This document shows, piece after piece, positions 26,161 to 35,362 of a DNA stretch of 64,000 bases (its first letter is position 1; each line of letters opens with the position of its first letter). The DNA comes from Ruminococcaceae bacterium UBA1375. Its GTDB lineage: Bacteria > Bacillota > Clostridia > Oscillospirales > Ruminococcaceae. The notes beneath the pieces are model-generated. The model searched no databases. It worked only from the letters and a program-made list of their open reading frames with translations, and was not told the origin of the DNA. The position numbers were made by a program, and so were the translations under genes. The stretch lies in the NCBI GenBank assembly GCA_002305795.1, contig DBRF01000012.1, forward strand, positions 52,923-116,922, written 5' to 3'.

Positions 26161-26237
26161 CCTTCTTCGCTCCTTATGCTGCTTCTGTGGGATTTCTTTC
26201 GTAAAATCTAACAGAAAAAACGAACTTTAATGAATCC

Positions 26238-26267
26238 ATTATAGCATAATTGCCCTACTCCTTGCAA
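26238..26267 (-). promoter_or_regulatory. Promoter for the EF-G-like gene
   Basis: On the minus strand TTGCAA (26262-26267) and a perfect TATAAT (26238-26243) are 18 bases apart, ~70 bases upstream of the start codon. I see nothing else in the stretch 26268-26507. Confidence 0.7.
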
Positions 26268-26507
26268 TTTATTTTCCTTGGAATTGCTGTTCATTTCGTA
26301 GAAAATATCAGGCGTTCTTTGGCGAAAACAAACAAAACTCCCGGCGGACCCTCTTTTTTTGCCCTAAAAAGCCAAAGCGGCCTCTCACCTTTCCCGCTCC
26401 CAGCCCGGACGCCCAGCGCCCCTGCCCTCAAACAACCGCCCGGTGTATCTTATTCAGTTTCTCCTCAATTAGAAGTCCGGATCGGACCGGGCCGCTCTTT
26501 TGGGACA

Positions 26508-26575
26508 CAAAAAAACAGCCGGGGCTGCCGCTGAGAAGAAGGGGTTCTCTTCCAAGCTCCCATGCCCCAGACTGT
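26508..26575 (-). terminator. Intrinsic terminator after the large ABC exporter gene
   Basis: ACAGCCGGGGC (26515-26525) pairs with GCCCCAGACTGT (26564-26575) with one mismatch region; the minus strand then runs TTTTTTTG. The loop is unusually long (38 bases) and may hold a second small stem. Confidence 0.7.
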
Positions 26576-26604
26576 TTGGTTTTCTGTCGGTGTGAGAAAT
26601 TTCG

Positions 26605-29600
26605 TTATTCCGCCCGCAGTGCGGTGACCGGGTCGCTCTTGGCGGCCTTGCGGGAGGGGATCAACCCGCCCAGCAGGGTCAGCACCACGCTGAGGGCAAT
26701 CAGGATAATGGCGGAAACCACCGGCAGGGAAGCGTTGATGTCGGTGGTGCCTGCCAGGGAGTGGATCAAAGCGTTGCCGGGAATCAGCAGAAGCAGGGTC
26801 AAGCCAATGCCGATGAGTCCGGCGCAGAGGCCGATGATAAAGGTCTCAGCGTTAAACACCTGGGAGATATTGTGCTTGGAAGCACCGATGGCCCGAAGAA
26901 TGCCGATTTCCTTTTTCCGCTCCAACACGCTGATATAGGTAATCACCCCAATCATAATGGAGGAAACCACCAGGGAAATAGCTACAAAGGCCACCAACAC
27001 ATAGCTGATAGTGTCCACGATTTGGGTAACGGAGGACATCAGCGTCCCCACCAAGTCGGTGTAGCTGATGACCTTGCTGTCCTCCCCCAAAGCCTCCATC
27101 CGGCTGTTGTACTGGTCCAGAATATCGGTAATGGCAGCCTTGCCCTCAAAGTCATAGGGGTAAATGGAAATCTCGCTGGGGTTGTTCTCGTCTGCATAAC
27201 CGAAGCTGGCCAGATTGTTGCTGTAGGATGCGTCCTCCCCAGACATCATGGCACTGAGCAGCTGGGCCAGCTCTTCCTGGCTCATGTTCATCTGAATGGC
27301 TCCGGCAAAGGCCTCCGGGTCTACCTGAATGGCGCTGCCCATTTGGCTCATGGACTGCGCCAGGGCCGCTTCCAGATTGCTGCCCATCTGATCCGCCGCC
27401 TGTCCCAAAGCGGAGGTGATTTGGCTCTGGATAGCCTGGGTCACGGTTTCAGTGTAGGAGGACATGGTTCCCTGCAAGGCATCGGCAACCTGCTGCTGCA
27501 AGGCGTCCATGTCCAGCAGGTTGGTTATTCCATCGGAAATCTGCTGCTGAGCTTCCGGGGTTTGAAGGTAGGCGGCAAAATATTCGCCGATCCTGCTGGG
27601 GTCGGGAAGGGCGTTGGCGGCGGCGTATTCCTGATACCCGGCCATCAGTCGCTCCATCAAGGACTGCATCTGGTCCGGCAGCAGAGTTACATCGCCGTCA
27701 ATCTGCAAAATATCATCCGCCCTCTGGGCAATGATCTGCTGGGCCTCCGAGGTTTGGAGGTAGGCGGTGAGATATTCATTCATCTGGGCAGGGTCAGTCC
27801 AGCCGTTGGCGGCGGCGTACTCCTGAAACCCGGCCAGCAAATCCTGCAGCAGTGCCTGGAGCTGCTCCGGGGAAACCGTCACCGTGACGCCGGAAGCAAG
27901 GATGTCCTCAATCCCATCCTGCAAAACCTGCTGTCCCTGTGGCGTTTGCAGATACTCCGAAAAACATTCAGTCAGCCTGGAAAGGTCCGCTTCCGGGTGC
28001 TGAGCCGCATAGCTTTGATACCCTTCCATTAACCCGCCGGCCAATTGAGCCATGGCTTGGGGGGAAACGGAAAGGTCCAGCTGGCTGAGAATCTCCCCCA
28101 AATCCACCTGGGGCAGCTCCAGGTTCAGGTCCTGAGCATCCATTAAATCGGAAAGGTTCAGGGAGCCGCCCTCCAGCTGCATCGCATCGGACAGGTTCAG
28201 CTCCAGAGCGCTGGAATCAATGGTAAAGGCGTTTTGCAGAGCTTGCTGGTCTACCGTAAACAAGGAACTCATGTCAAACTGGTTTTGGCTGTTGTCCTCC
28301 CCAAAGGAATTGCCGGTAAGCACATTGACCTCCGGCTGTTCCAGCTGCTGGCGGACAATAGGGCTGGCGGCAGCCTGTTCCATAACGTGCTGAGTCAAGG
28401 AAGCGGGGTAGGCGATTCCGGTGCTGAGCATAGCGGCAGTAGTCCCTTGCGCCGGCTGCACCACCCCCACCACGGTGATGTCTTCCCCGTCGGTTACCAG
28501 GTTTTGCAGGTAGTCTTGGTCTTCCGATTTGTCCCGCCACAGGGAATAGGTCTCATCATATTCATAGTAATCGGCGGCGTTGACCAGCTTAAAGGTAATG
28601 CCCAAAAAGTCGTTGTACTGGTAAGAGCCCATGTCCTCCGGCGTGGTCACCTGCTCCTCCGCCAAAAACTGCTGAATCATTTCATCCAGCTCCACCGAAT
28701 CCCGAAGCCCCAGGGTGTACAGCATAAAATCGCTGACGCTGCCCTGTGAGGTCAGCACCACCACGCACTCGTTGTAGTTTTCCGGCCAACGCCCGGCTTT
28801 CACTTCATACTGCCCTTCATACAAATCACTGTTGGCCGGCATTTGATAGAACACATCGGTGCTCATCATAGAGGACATAAAGCTGTTGGAATCGGTGCCG
28901 ATTCCCAAGGCGGTAAAGGAATGGTCGGGGTTGACCTGCCGGACGCTGTCCTCCTCCTGGCGATAGATCTGTGGTGCCACATCGTAGGAATACTCAATGG
29001 CATGGGCGTACTCCTCTATGCCGCTGGCCCCGCTGTCAAAATAAGATTTCAAGGATTCCAAATCGTTGGGCTCCACCCGGGAAAACAGGTTGGTCAGCAT
29101 CTGGGTCACCGTGACCTCCCCGGACTCCTCCTGGGAGCCGCCGCCCATCATGCCGGCCATCATGGAACTGAAATCCATGGTGGTGCTCTGAATCTGCAAG
29201 GGGTATTCCGAGAGGGTCTCTTCCTCTAAGGTTTGAATGTAGCCGTTCACCCCGTTGGAGATGGCCAAAATCAGGGCAATGCCAATGATGCCGATGGAAC
29301 CGGCAAAGGAGGTGAGGATGGTTCTGGCCTTTTTGGTCCGCAGGTTGTTAAAGCTCAAGGACAAGGCGGTAAGCAGGGACATGGAGGCTTTCCCCATATT
29401 CTTGTGTACCGGCGGAGTTTCGCTGGTTTGGGACAGTTCAAAGGGGTGGGAATCGGAACGGATTTTCCCGTCTTTGAGCTGGACAATCCGGGTGGCGTAC
29501 TGCCGGGCCAGTTCCGGGTTGTGAGTCACCATCACCACCAGCCGGTCTTTTGCCACCTCTTTGAGCAGCTCCATCACCTGAACGCTGGTTTCGCTGTCCA

Positions 29601-30114
29601 ATGCGCCGGTGGGCTCGTCTGCCAGCAGGATATCCGGGTCGTTAACCAGCGCCCGGGCAATAGCTACCCGCTGCATCTGTCCACCCGACATTTGGCTAGG
29701 CCGTTTGTGCAGCTGTTCTCCCAGCCCCACCTGTTCCAAAGCCCGCTTGGCCCGCTTTCTCCGCTCCGACTTGGAGACGCCGGAAATGGTCAGCGCCAGC
29801 TCCACGTTGGACAGTACCGTCTGGTGGGGAATCAGGTTGTAGCTCTGAAACACAAACCCAATGGTGTGGTTGCGATAGGAGTCCCAATCCCGGTCCTTGT
29901 ATTTTTTTGTGGAGATGCCGTTGATAATCACATCGCCGCTGTCGTACCGGTCCAGTCCGCCGATGATGTTCAGCAGGGTGGTTTTGCCGGAGCCGCTGGG
30001 GCCCAGAATGGCCACAAATTCATTCTCCCGCAGATTCAGGCTCACGTTGTCCAGCGCCTTCTGCACCAGATTTCCCGTTCGGTATTGTTTGCAAATTTGT
30101 TTTATTTGAAGCAT
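26605..30114 (-). CDS. MacB-like ABC transporter, fused ATPase and permease, with repeat-rich extracytoplasmic domain
   Basis: The ~1169-residue protein begins with a full ABC domain (GPSGSGKTT, signature [15 protein letters not shown], Walker [12 protein letters not shown]), then a membrane helix near residue 265, a very large extracytoplasmic region (~700 residues) and three C-terminal helices ending in the FtsX/MacB-type fold ([21 protein letters not shown] region). MacB-type proteins are mechanotransmitters that do not pump through the membrane. The extracytoplasmic part holds three ~64-residue repeats (27508-28029). I choose ATG 30114, ten bases after AAGGGG, over ATG 30159. A dimer would form the working unit. 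The substrate cannot be deduced. Confidence 0.9.
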   Translation of the reverse strand: MLQIKQICKQYRTGNLVQKALDNVSLNLRENEFVAILGPSGSGKTTLLNIIGGLDRYDSGDVIINGISTKKYKDRDWDSYRNHTIGFVFQSYNLIPHQTVLSNVELALTISGVSKSERRKRAKRALEQVGLGEQLHKRPSQMSGGQMQRVAIARALVNDPDILLADEPTGALDSETSVQVMELLKEVAKDRLVVMVTHNPELARQYATRIVQLKDGKIRSDSHPFELSQTSETPPVHKNMGKASMSLLTALSLSFNNLRTKKARTILTSFAGSIGIIGIALILAISNGVNGYIQTLEEETLSEYPLQIQSTTMDFSSMMAGMMGGGSQEESGEVTVTQMLTNLFSRVEPNDLESLKSYFDSGASGIEEYAHAIEYSYDVAPQIYRQEEDSVRQVNPDHSFTALGIGTDSNSFMSSMMSTDVFYQMPANSDLYEGQYEVKAGRWPENYNECVVVLTSQGSVSDFMLYTLGLRDSVELDEMIQQFLAEEQVTTPEDMGSYQYNDFLGITFKLVNAADYYEYDETYSLWRDKSEDQDYLQNLVTDGEDITVVGVVQPAQGTTAAMLSTGIAYPASLTQHVMEQAAASPIVRQQLEQPEVNVLTGNSFGEDNSQNQFDMSSLFTVDQQALQNAFTIDSSALELNLSDAMQLEGGSLNLSDLMDAQDLNLELPQVDLGEILSQLDLSVSPQAMAQLAGGLMEGYQSYAAQHPEADLSRLTECFSEYLQTPQGQQVLQDGIEDILASGVTVTVSPEQLQALLQDLLAGFQEYAAANGWTDPAQMNEYLTAYLQTSEAQQIIAQRADDILQIDGDVTLLPDQMQSLMERLMAGYQEYAAANALPDPSRIGEYFAAYLQTPEAQQQISDGITNLLDMDALQQQVADALQGTMSSYTETVTQAIQSQITSALGQAADQMGSNLEAALAQSMSQMGSAIQVDPEAFAGAIQMNMSQEELAQLLSAMMSGEDASYSNNLASFGYADENNPSEISIYPYDFEGKAAITDILDQYNSRMEALGEDSKVISYTDLVGTLMSSVTQIVDTISYVLVAFVAISLVVSSIMIGVITYISVLERKKEIGILRAIGASKHNISQVFNAETFIIGLCAGLIGIGLTLLLLIPGNALIHSLAGTTDINASLPVVSAIILIALSVVLTLLGGLIPSRKAAKSDPVTALRAE
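27508..28029 (-). repeat. Triple in-frame repeat in the ABC exporter's extracytoplasmic domain
   Basis: Three units (27888-28029, 27697-27840 and 27508-27645) each encode the pattern GY/FQ-x-YAA...EY-x-x-YLQT-x-x-xQQ...I-x-x-xL, with a period of about 190-195 bases. They have diverged at DNA level, so the duplication is old. Confidence 0.85.
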
Positions 30115-30289
30115 AGACAGAACCCCTTCTGTTGTGGTTCTCGGGCGAAAACGCCCCAATGAAACCTTGAAATAAAAATACCGCAGACCTTTGGCAAAAT
30201 CAAGTCTTTTCTATGAACAAAGAAGGGATGGCGGGGTTTTTCAGGCCACTCCCCCGAACCCGCCTGGCTTTACGCCATTTCGACACAAC

Positions 30290-30338
30290 AAAAAAGCCGT
30301 TGGCTCCTCCTTTTGAAAAGCCCTCCGGCTTTTTGCTG
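30290..30338 (-). terminator. Intrinsic terminator after the esterase gene
   Basis: AAAAAGCCG at 30291-30299 pairs with CGGCTTTTT at 30329-30337, with T-runs on both strands. It lies immediately downstream of the esterase stop. The remaining gap to the exporter start (30115-30289) shows no gene. Confidence 0.75.
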
Positions 30339-30340
30339 TT

Positions 30341-31021
30341 TTAATGTTCTCCCTCTAACATCCAACCAATCCCCGCCGCAATCCGTTCCGGAGCGTGGGC
30401 GAAGTGGTTGCCGGGGTTGAGCTGAAACAAGGCGTCCACCCCCTGGCTGCGGTAGAATTCATAAATCTCCTGGGTGTTCTGCTGTACCGTCTTCAAATAG
30501 GGGTTGCGGGTCTTGCACTCCTTGTTCCCCAGGGAAAAGTACAGCCGCCTGGGCTTTGCCTTCATCTCGTGGGAGAAAATGTACTCCTTGATGCCCGGAA
30601 ACCACAAGGAGCCGGACACGCTGGCAGCCCGGGAGAACAGGTCCGTTTGGTACAAAGAGTACACCGCAAACAGCCCGCCCAGAGAGTAACCGGCAATCCC
30701 CCGCCAGGAAGGGGCGCTTGAAAGATTCTGCTCCACCCGGGGCAGGATTTCCCCGACCAGAAGCCCCAGGTACTCCTGGGCTCCTCCGGTGCAGGGGGTG
30801 TCGTTTGGGGAGATAGGGGGAATGGCCCAAGGGGTCATGTCGTGATCCCATCGCAGTCCGCTGACGGCCGCCAAGGTAAACGCCGGGCAGTAGATTTCCT
30901 GCAAGGCCCGGGATACCGCTTCCCCTTCCTTACCAAAGGTATGAAGATAAATCACCGGCCGGTGCGGCAGAGTGCTGGGGAACAGGGAAATCTGCTTCTG
31001 TCCTATGGAAAAAGAAATCAT
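30341..31021 (-). CDS. Alpha/beta-hydrolase esterase (enterochelin-esterase-like)
   Basis: The 226-residue protein has the nucleophile elbow GYSLGG (Ser about residue 115), and a late NPGNHF that supplies the catalytic His. The segment VSGSLWFPG after the elbow and the overall size match the Fes/IroE/esterase D-like family. There is no signal peptide, so it acts in the cytoplasm. Siderophore genes are absent nearby, and the substrate is more likely a general acyl ester than enterobactin. It lies alone, with its own terminator, and is divergent from the rsmA operon with a repeat-rich gap between. Confidence 0.8.
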   Translation of the reverse strand: MISFSIGQKQISLFPSTLPHRPVIYLHTFGKEGEAVSRALQEIYCPAFTLAAVSGLRWDHDMTPWAIPPISPNDTPCTGGAQEYLGLLVGEILPRVEQNLSSAPSWRGIAGYSLGGLFAVYSLYQTDLFSRAASVSGSLWFPGIKEYIFSHEMKAKPRRLYFSLGNKECKTRNPYLKTVQQNTQEIYEFYRSQGVDALFQLNPGNHFAHAPERIAAGIGWMLEGEH

Positions 31022-31129
31022 TTTGGCTGCCGTCCTTTCTGCCTCTCGGTTTTTCTAGGAATAGGATACAACATTCCCGCCCCTTTGCCAAGCAAAAAGG
31101 TTCCCCTGGCTTTGAAAGGAACGACGGTT

Positions 31130-31158
31130 TTGTCTTTCCTGGGGGTTTGTGGTATAAT
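31130..31158 (+). promoter_or_regulatory. Promoter at the edge of the dispersed repeat, likely for rsmA-hemW
   Basis: TTGTCT and TATAAT are separated by 17 bases. The transcript would carry a ~340-base leader containing the repeat hairpins before rsmA. Confidence 0.55.
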
Positions 31159-31460
31159 GATTGCCAAAGCCAATCATTACGGTTCCCGCTTTGCCAAGGG
31201 CAAACCCAGTTTCAAACCAGTCGCCCACATCCAAACCGGTTTTTGCAAGGCAAAATTGCGGACTTGCCTGGGCCGCAAAGGGTTGGATGAGAAACGTCAT
31301 GGCAATCATGACGTTTCGTGCCCGACGGCGAAAACCAGCGGAAACCAAATGGATGCTTTGTGGTGCAATGATTGGCAAAGCCAATCATTCAGGTTTCCCT
31401 CGTCTTTTCCTCCGGTAGACCATTCTGCCCTGGAGCAAACAGCAAGGGAAACCCACAAGC
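31130..31460 (+). repeat. Dispersed composite repeat upstream of rsmA (two hairpin units)
   Basis: Two units begin with AATGATTG...CAATCATT hairpins: arms 31156-31163/31171-31178 and 31367-31376/31380-31389 (perfect 10-base arms, AAA loop). The first overlaps a consensus promoter, TTGTCT (31130-31135), 17 bases, TATAAT (31153-31158). Following segments (31179-31220, 31325-31345 and 31391-31458) recur at 47464-47710. The 31391-31458 block is itself bounded by GGTTTCCCTCG and a near-inverse AAGGGAAACC. There is no credible protein in 31022-31501, so this gap holds only the repeat and the rsmA leader. Confidence 0.75.
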
Positions 31461-31501
31461 CAGTTCACAATATTTCGGTCTTCTTCAGGAGGAATCACCC
31501 C

Positions 31502-32365
31502 ATGGACAATTTATCCAACCCGGCTGTCATTCGAAATCTGCTGGAACGCCACGGATTTTCCTTTTCCAAGGCGCTGGGACAGAACTTTCTCATCAATCCC
31601 GCCATCTGTCCCAAAATGGCCCAGCAGGGGATTGACAGCTCGGACTGGGGGGTATTGGAAATCGGCGCCGGAGTAGGGGTGCTGACCCAGGAGTTGGCCC
31701 GCCGGGCGTCCAAAGTGGCGGTGGTGGAGATTGATGAGCGGCTGTTGCCGGTGCTGGAGGAAAGTCTGGCGGAACACCAAAACGTCTCCATCATTTTAGG
31801 GGACGTGATGAAGGTGGACCTGCCCGCCCTGCTGAAGGAGCAGTTCGGGGACCGGCCGGTGTGCGTCTGCGCCAACCTGCCCTATTACATCACCAGCCCC
31901 ATCCTGATGATGCTGCTGGAACAACGGCTGCCCTTAAAAGCCATCACCGTCATGGTGCAGAAGGAAGCGGCGGCCCGGCTCTGCGCCCAGCCCGGTAGCC
32001 GGGAGTGCGGGGCGGTGACCTTTGCGGTGCGGTATTACAGCACCCCCCGGCAGCTGTTCCCGGTGAGCCGGGGCAGCTTTTTCCCCGCCCCCAAGGTGGA
32101 CTCGGCGGTCATCCGGCTGGACGTCCATCCCAACCCGGACTACGGGGTGGCAGACGAAAAACTCCTCTTTTCCGCCGTCCGGGCAGGATTCGGCCAGCGG
32201 CGAAAAACTTTGGCCAACCCTCTATCCGCCGCCCTGCACCTGCCCAAAGAAAAGGTGCAGCAGGCCTTGGAGCAGGCAGAGCTGCCCCTTACCGTCCGGG
32301 CGGAGGCTGTGCCCTTTGACGGATGGATCAAGCTAGCCAACGCCCTAAAGGAGCAGCTGCCATGA
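31502..32365 (+). CDS. rsmA: 16S rRNA (adenine1518/1519-N6) dimethyltransferase RsmA/KsgA
   Basis: RsmA dimethylates two adjacent adenines in helix 45 of 16S rRNA late in 30S assembly. The 287-residue protein shows the N-terminal FSKALGQNFLIN, the SAM-binding VLEIGAGVGVLT and the catalytic NLPYYIT motif (residues about 120-126). I use ATG 31502 with AGGAGG ten bases upstream; the frame stays open far upstream, but that part has repeats and no family similarity. The stop overlaps the hemW start (ATGA), so the two are translationally coupled. The leader contains a dispersed repeat. Confidence 0.96.
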   Translation: MDNLSNPAVIRNLLERHGFSFSKALGQNFLINPAICPKMAQQGIDSSDWGVLEIGAGVGVLTQELARRASKVAVVEIDERLLPVLEESLAEHQNVSIILGDVMKVDLPALLKEQFGDRPVCVCANLPYYITSPILMMLLEQRLPLKAITVMVQKEAAARLCAQPGSRECGAVTFAVRYYSTPRQLFPVSRGSFFPAPKVDSAVIRLDVHPNPDYGVADEKLLFSAVRAGFGQRRKTLANPLSAALHLPKEKVQQALEQAELPLTVRAEAVPFDGWIKLANALKEQLP

Positions 32366-33474
32366 AAGAAGCGGGCATCTACATCCACATCCCCTTCTGC
32401 GCCGCCAAATGCCCCTACTGCAATTTTTACTCCCTCCCTCACAGTCAATCCCAGTGGCAGGAGTACGCCGATACCCTCTGCCAAGTGCTGGAAGGCTGGC
32501 AAGGCAGGGGGATCACAGCCAAAACCCTCTACTTCGGCGGCGGCACTCCCAGCCTTCTTCCCGCCGAACTGTTGCTGCAAATCAAAAACACTGTCTGCCG
32601 GGTGTTCGGGCAGCCGGAGGAAATCACTCTGGAAGCCAATCCCGGCCTGTGTACCCCGGAAAAACTCCGCCGGCTGCGGCAGGGGGGATTTAACCGCATC
32701 TCCTTTGGGGTGCAGTCTTTGGAGGAAAAAGAACTGAAGCTGCTGGGGCGGCTCCACTCCCCCCAGCAAGCGGAGCAGGCCATCTGGCAGGCGTCCCAGG
32801 CGGGGTTTTCCAACCTCAGCGCCGATGTGATGCTGGCCATCCCCGGCCAGACAGAGCAGAGTTTGGAAGACACCCTTTCCCGGCTCACCGCCCTGCCCAT
32901 CACCCACCTGTCCGCCTATCTTTTAAAAGCGGAACCCGGCACCCCCTTCTACACCCCGGATATTTTAGCTCTCACCCAGGATGAAGAGCGCTGCCGGAGC
33001 CTGTATCTGAAAACCGTTTCCTGTTTGGAACAGGCTGGGTTCCCTCAATATGAAATCAGCAACTTCGCCCGTCCCGGCCTGGAAAGCAAACACAACCTGC
33101 TGTACTGGCAGGGGAAGGAGTACCTGGGCTTTGGCCCGGCAGCCCATTCCTTTTTCGACGGAATGCGATTTTGCTATCCCGACGACCTCTCCGCCTTTCT
33201 GGACAGCAGGGGAACCAATCGACAGGTGCTGGAGCAGCAGGTGGACCCTTTGGAGGAAGGGGTGCTGCTGGGGCTGCGGCTGCGCCGGGGAATTGACTTA
33301 AAAGAGCTGGCAGAGACCTACCATTGCCCCCTGTCTCGGGCGGAGGGGTTCTGCCGCCAATGTGTCCAGGGCGGGCTGATGGAGCGCCGGGAGGGCCGCA
33401 TCGCCTTGACCCCGGAAGGGTTTTTAGTGTCCAATGAAATCATCGTCCGGCTGCTGGAATGCCTGGAACCATAA
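32362..33474 (+). CDS. hemW: Radical SAM heme chaperone HemW (HemN-like)
   Basis: The 370-residue protein begins YIHIPFCAAKCPYCNF with the CX3CX2C radical-SAM cluster motif of the HemN/HemW family, the glycine-rich LYFGGGTPSLL segment and a C-terminal winged-helix-like part. HemW proteins transfer heme and are often misannotated as coproporphyrinogen III dehydrogenase; the short N terminus and CX3CX2C without HemN's extra Cys favour HemW. The start overlaps the rsmA stop by four bases. A terminator follows within a few bases. Confidence 0.9.
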   Translation: MKEAGIYIHIPFCAAKCPYCNFYSLPHSQSQWQEYADTLCQVLEGWQGRGITAKTLYFGGGTPSLLPAELLLQIKNTVCRVFGQPEEITLEANPGLCTPEKLRRLRQGGFNRISFGVQSLEEKELKLLGRLHSPQQAEQAIWQASQAGFSNLSADVMLAIPGQTEQSLEDTLSRLTALPITHLSAYLLKAEPGTPFYTPDILALTQDEERCRSLYLKTVSCLEQAGFPQYEISNFARPGLESKHNLLYWQGKEYLGFGPAAHSFFDGMRFCYPDDLSAFLDSRGTNRQVLEQQVDPLEEGVLLGLRLRRGIDLKELAETYHCPLSRAEGFCRQCVQGGLMERREGRIALTPEGFLVSNEIIVRLLECLEP

Positions 33475-33475
33475 C

Positions 33476-33518
33476 AAAAAGACCTGACCTTCGCTGTTTG
33501 GAAGATCAGGTCTTTCTT
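33476..33518. terminator. Bidirectional terminator between hemW and the DUF3267-like gene
   Basis: AAAGACCTGA (33478-33487) and TCAGGTCTTT (33506-33515) form a 10-base stem with T-runs on each strand, serving both convergent genes. Confidence 0.85.
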
Positions 33519-33521
33519 ATG

Positions 33522-34106
33522 TTACTTGGACTGAGGCGCATACACCGTCATTGCCGTGCCGGTATCCTGCACCAAAATATGTTTGGGTAGCCGGGCAAAC
33601 AAAACCGTGACATACAAATCTCCGGCGGCGCCGCTGACATTAAACGCCTGTATCAGATAAACCACCCAAAACCAATCCGGGGGAACCAGAAAAATCAACA
33701 GCAGCAGCACCATGCCCCAAACCACAATGGGAGCCAAGGCGATGGTTAAATAACTGCTCTTTTTGAAATAGGCTTCGCTGCCGGCATAGGCGTACAAACC
33801 GCTGAAGCCGAAGTGAGCCATCCTTCCGCTGAAAAACCAGATAAGCACCCCGTGCACCAGTTCATGCAGCACCAGATAGGCCAGGAGTGCGGCAATCAAA
33901 ACCAGCAGTCTGGCAAAGTACACTATCGTCCTTCCGTCTTCCAGACGGAAAAGGTCAAAGGGCACCGCAAACAAAGCCGGGACAATCATCCCCGCTAACA
34001 GCAGCAGCGAAAACAGATTCACCCAAACTGCCGTTTTTCGATCTTTTTGCAAATCAACCCTTCGAATGGGCCGGTACCCATCCGGCAAGACCCAAGTGTT
34101 TTCCAT
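33522..34106 (-). CDS. DUF3267-like membrane zinc metalloprotease homologue
   Basis: The 194-residue protein has four predicted membrane helices (about residues 27-48, 68-90, 118-140 and 143-160) and an HELVHG metalloprotease-type HExxH motif at about residue 80 inside the second helix. This layout fits DUF3267 proteins, which resemble site-2 protease-like metalloproteases but whose activity is unproven. A second GAAGDLY segment may supply the third zinc ligand. The gene is single, on the minus strand, convergent with hemW and 47 bases downstream of the foldase-like lipoprotein gene. Confidence 0.8.
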   Translation of the reverse strand: MENTWVLPDGYRPIRRVDLQKDRKTAVWVNLFSLLLLAGMIVPALFAVPFDLFRLEDGRTIVYFARLLVLIAALLAYLVLHELVHGVLIWFFSGRMAHFGFSGLYAYAGSEAYFKKSSYLTIALAPIVVWGMVLLLLIFLVPPDWFWVVYLIQAFNVSGAAGDLYVTVLFARLPKHILVQDTGTAMTVYAPQSK

Positions 34107-34153
34107 ACTGCATTCATCCTATTTCCCCATTTAGTTTTTCCAATTCGTAATTT

Positions 34154-35263
34154 TTAAGAGCTGTAATACTGGCTGTACAGGTTGTTCATAAATTCATTCT
34201 GGTCGTCGTACACCTTCTTGCAGGAGTACCGCCCCTGGATCATACCGTTGACGGTAGCGCCCATCTCGTTGTTGGCGTAATCCACCAGATACTGCTCAAA
34301 CTCATCCGACTTCATTTCGTAAAGAATGTTGTTCCGGTTGGTGTCGTAGTATTCGGTGTTGTTGTCCTGATCCACCTTATACACCACATAGTAGCGGCTG
34401 TTTTCGGTGTCCTGCACCAGTGCGCTGCCTCCCTGAGGAATAGCCACCATCTGGTTGATTACATCGTCGGTGTAGGTGGTGGTATTGTCCCCGTTGGCGG
34501 GAATTACAGTGATGTTGGCCACCGACTCGCTTCTGGTCACTGTAGAGGGATCGGATGCAGTAGACTGCCGGTATTCATAGATCAGATCGTCCATATTTTC
34601 CCCTGCCTGCAACCGGTCCAGATAGCCTTGGGCGGTAGCCTGCACCGCTTCCGGAGAATTGTCATCGGTGGAGGTAGTGTCGGAAGAATCGTCGGTGGGT
34701 TGGGTGTAGGAAAGGGAGATCAGCTTCACTTCATCGAAGTTGTCCCGGTAGAAGCTGCCCAGCTCTTCATCGCTGACCGCCTCCTCGCCGCCTTCCTGAT
34801 ACCGGTCTAAAAACAGCTCCTGGAAGCGGCTGTTGAACACCAGATAATCTTCATAGGAATTTTCAGACACCCCGATTTTAGTGTACAGCTCTTCGTAGTT
34901 GGGGAAGCTTTCCAGAGAATTGTCAATGGTGGTCTGCTCCGCTTCGGTAATGGACAGGCCCTTGTCCTCAAACAGTTTGTTGGTGGCCACATATTGGCGG
35001 CAGAGATCCAGCGCCCGGTTGTTCACCCAGTCTTCCATGGACTGGCCGTCGATCTGGTTGTCCCAGACGTTTTCCAGGGTGGAATCATACCCGTCCTGGG
35101 CGGTGACTTCGCTCAATGCATTCATCTGATTGAGGACGTAAACAGCGGCGGACGCCTTGTAATCCCCGGCGCTGACCACCGTCTGGTCCTTGCCGCAGCC
35201 AGCTAAGCCCACGCACAGGGCGCCGCAAAGAGCCAGGGCCAGCAGCCTCTTTATTTTCTTCAT
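34154..35263 (-). CDS. PrsA/SurA-like foldase lipoprotein
   Basis: The 369-residue product has a signal peptide with lipobox LAGC (Cys about residue 22) and a long helical SurA-N-like region (about 60-190). The C-terminal half sits where a parvulin domain would be, but the usual parvulin signature is not recognisable, so isomerase activity is uncertain. Such lipoproteins help fold secreted proteins outside the membrane. I start at ATG 35263, with GGAGG ten bases upstream, and not ATG 35305. The gene follows mfd and pth in the usual firmicute order and has its own promoter at 35317-35345. Confidence 0.8.
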   Translation of the reverse strand: MKKIKRLLALALCGALCVGLAGCGKDQTVVSAGDYKASAAVYVLNQMNALSEVTAQDGYDSTLENVWDNQIDGQSMEDWVNNRALDLCRQYVATNKLFEDKGLSITEAEQTTIDNSLESFPNYEELYTKIGVSENSYEDYLVFNSRFQELFLDRYQEGGEEAVSDEELGSFYRDNFDEVKLISLSYTQPTDDSSDTTSTDDNSPEAVQATAQGYLDRLQAGENMDDLIYEYRQSTASDPSTVTRSESVANITVIPANGDNTTTYTDDVINQMVAIPQGGSALVQDTENSRYYVVYKVDQDNNTEYYDTNRNNILYEMKSDEFEQYLVDYANNEMGATVNGMIQGRYSCKKVYDDQNEFMNNLYSQYYSS

Positions 35264-35316
35264 GGTTTGTTTCCTCCGTTCTAATGTAAAATGCCAAACC
35301 GGCATAAACCTGTTTT

Positions 35317-35345
35317 ATTATACCGTTTCCCAACAGACTTGTCCA
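35317..35345 (-). promoter_or_regulatory. Promoter for the foldase-like lipoprotein gene
   Basis: On the minus strand TGGACA (35340-35345) and TATAAT (35317-35322) are 17 bases apart, just after the mfd stop. Confidence 0.7.
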
Positions 35346-35362
35346 GTTTTTTCACAAAAAAG

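Noticed and set aside
31022..31501. N-terminal extension of RsmA through the repeat region
   Set aside because: The frame is open, but the sequence is the dispersed repeat, lacks family similarity, and AGGAGG marks ATG 31502.
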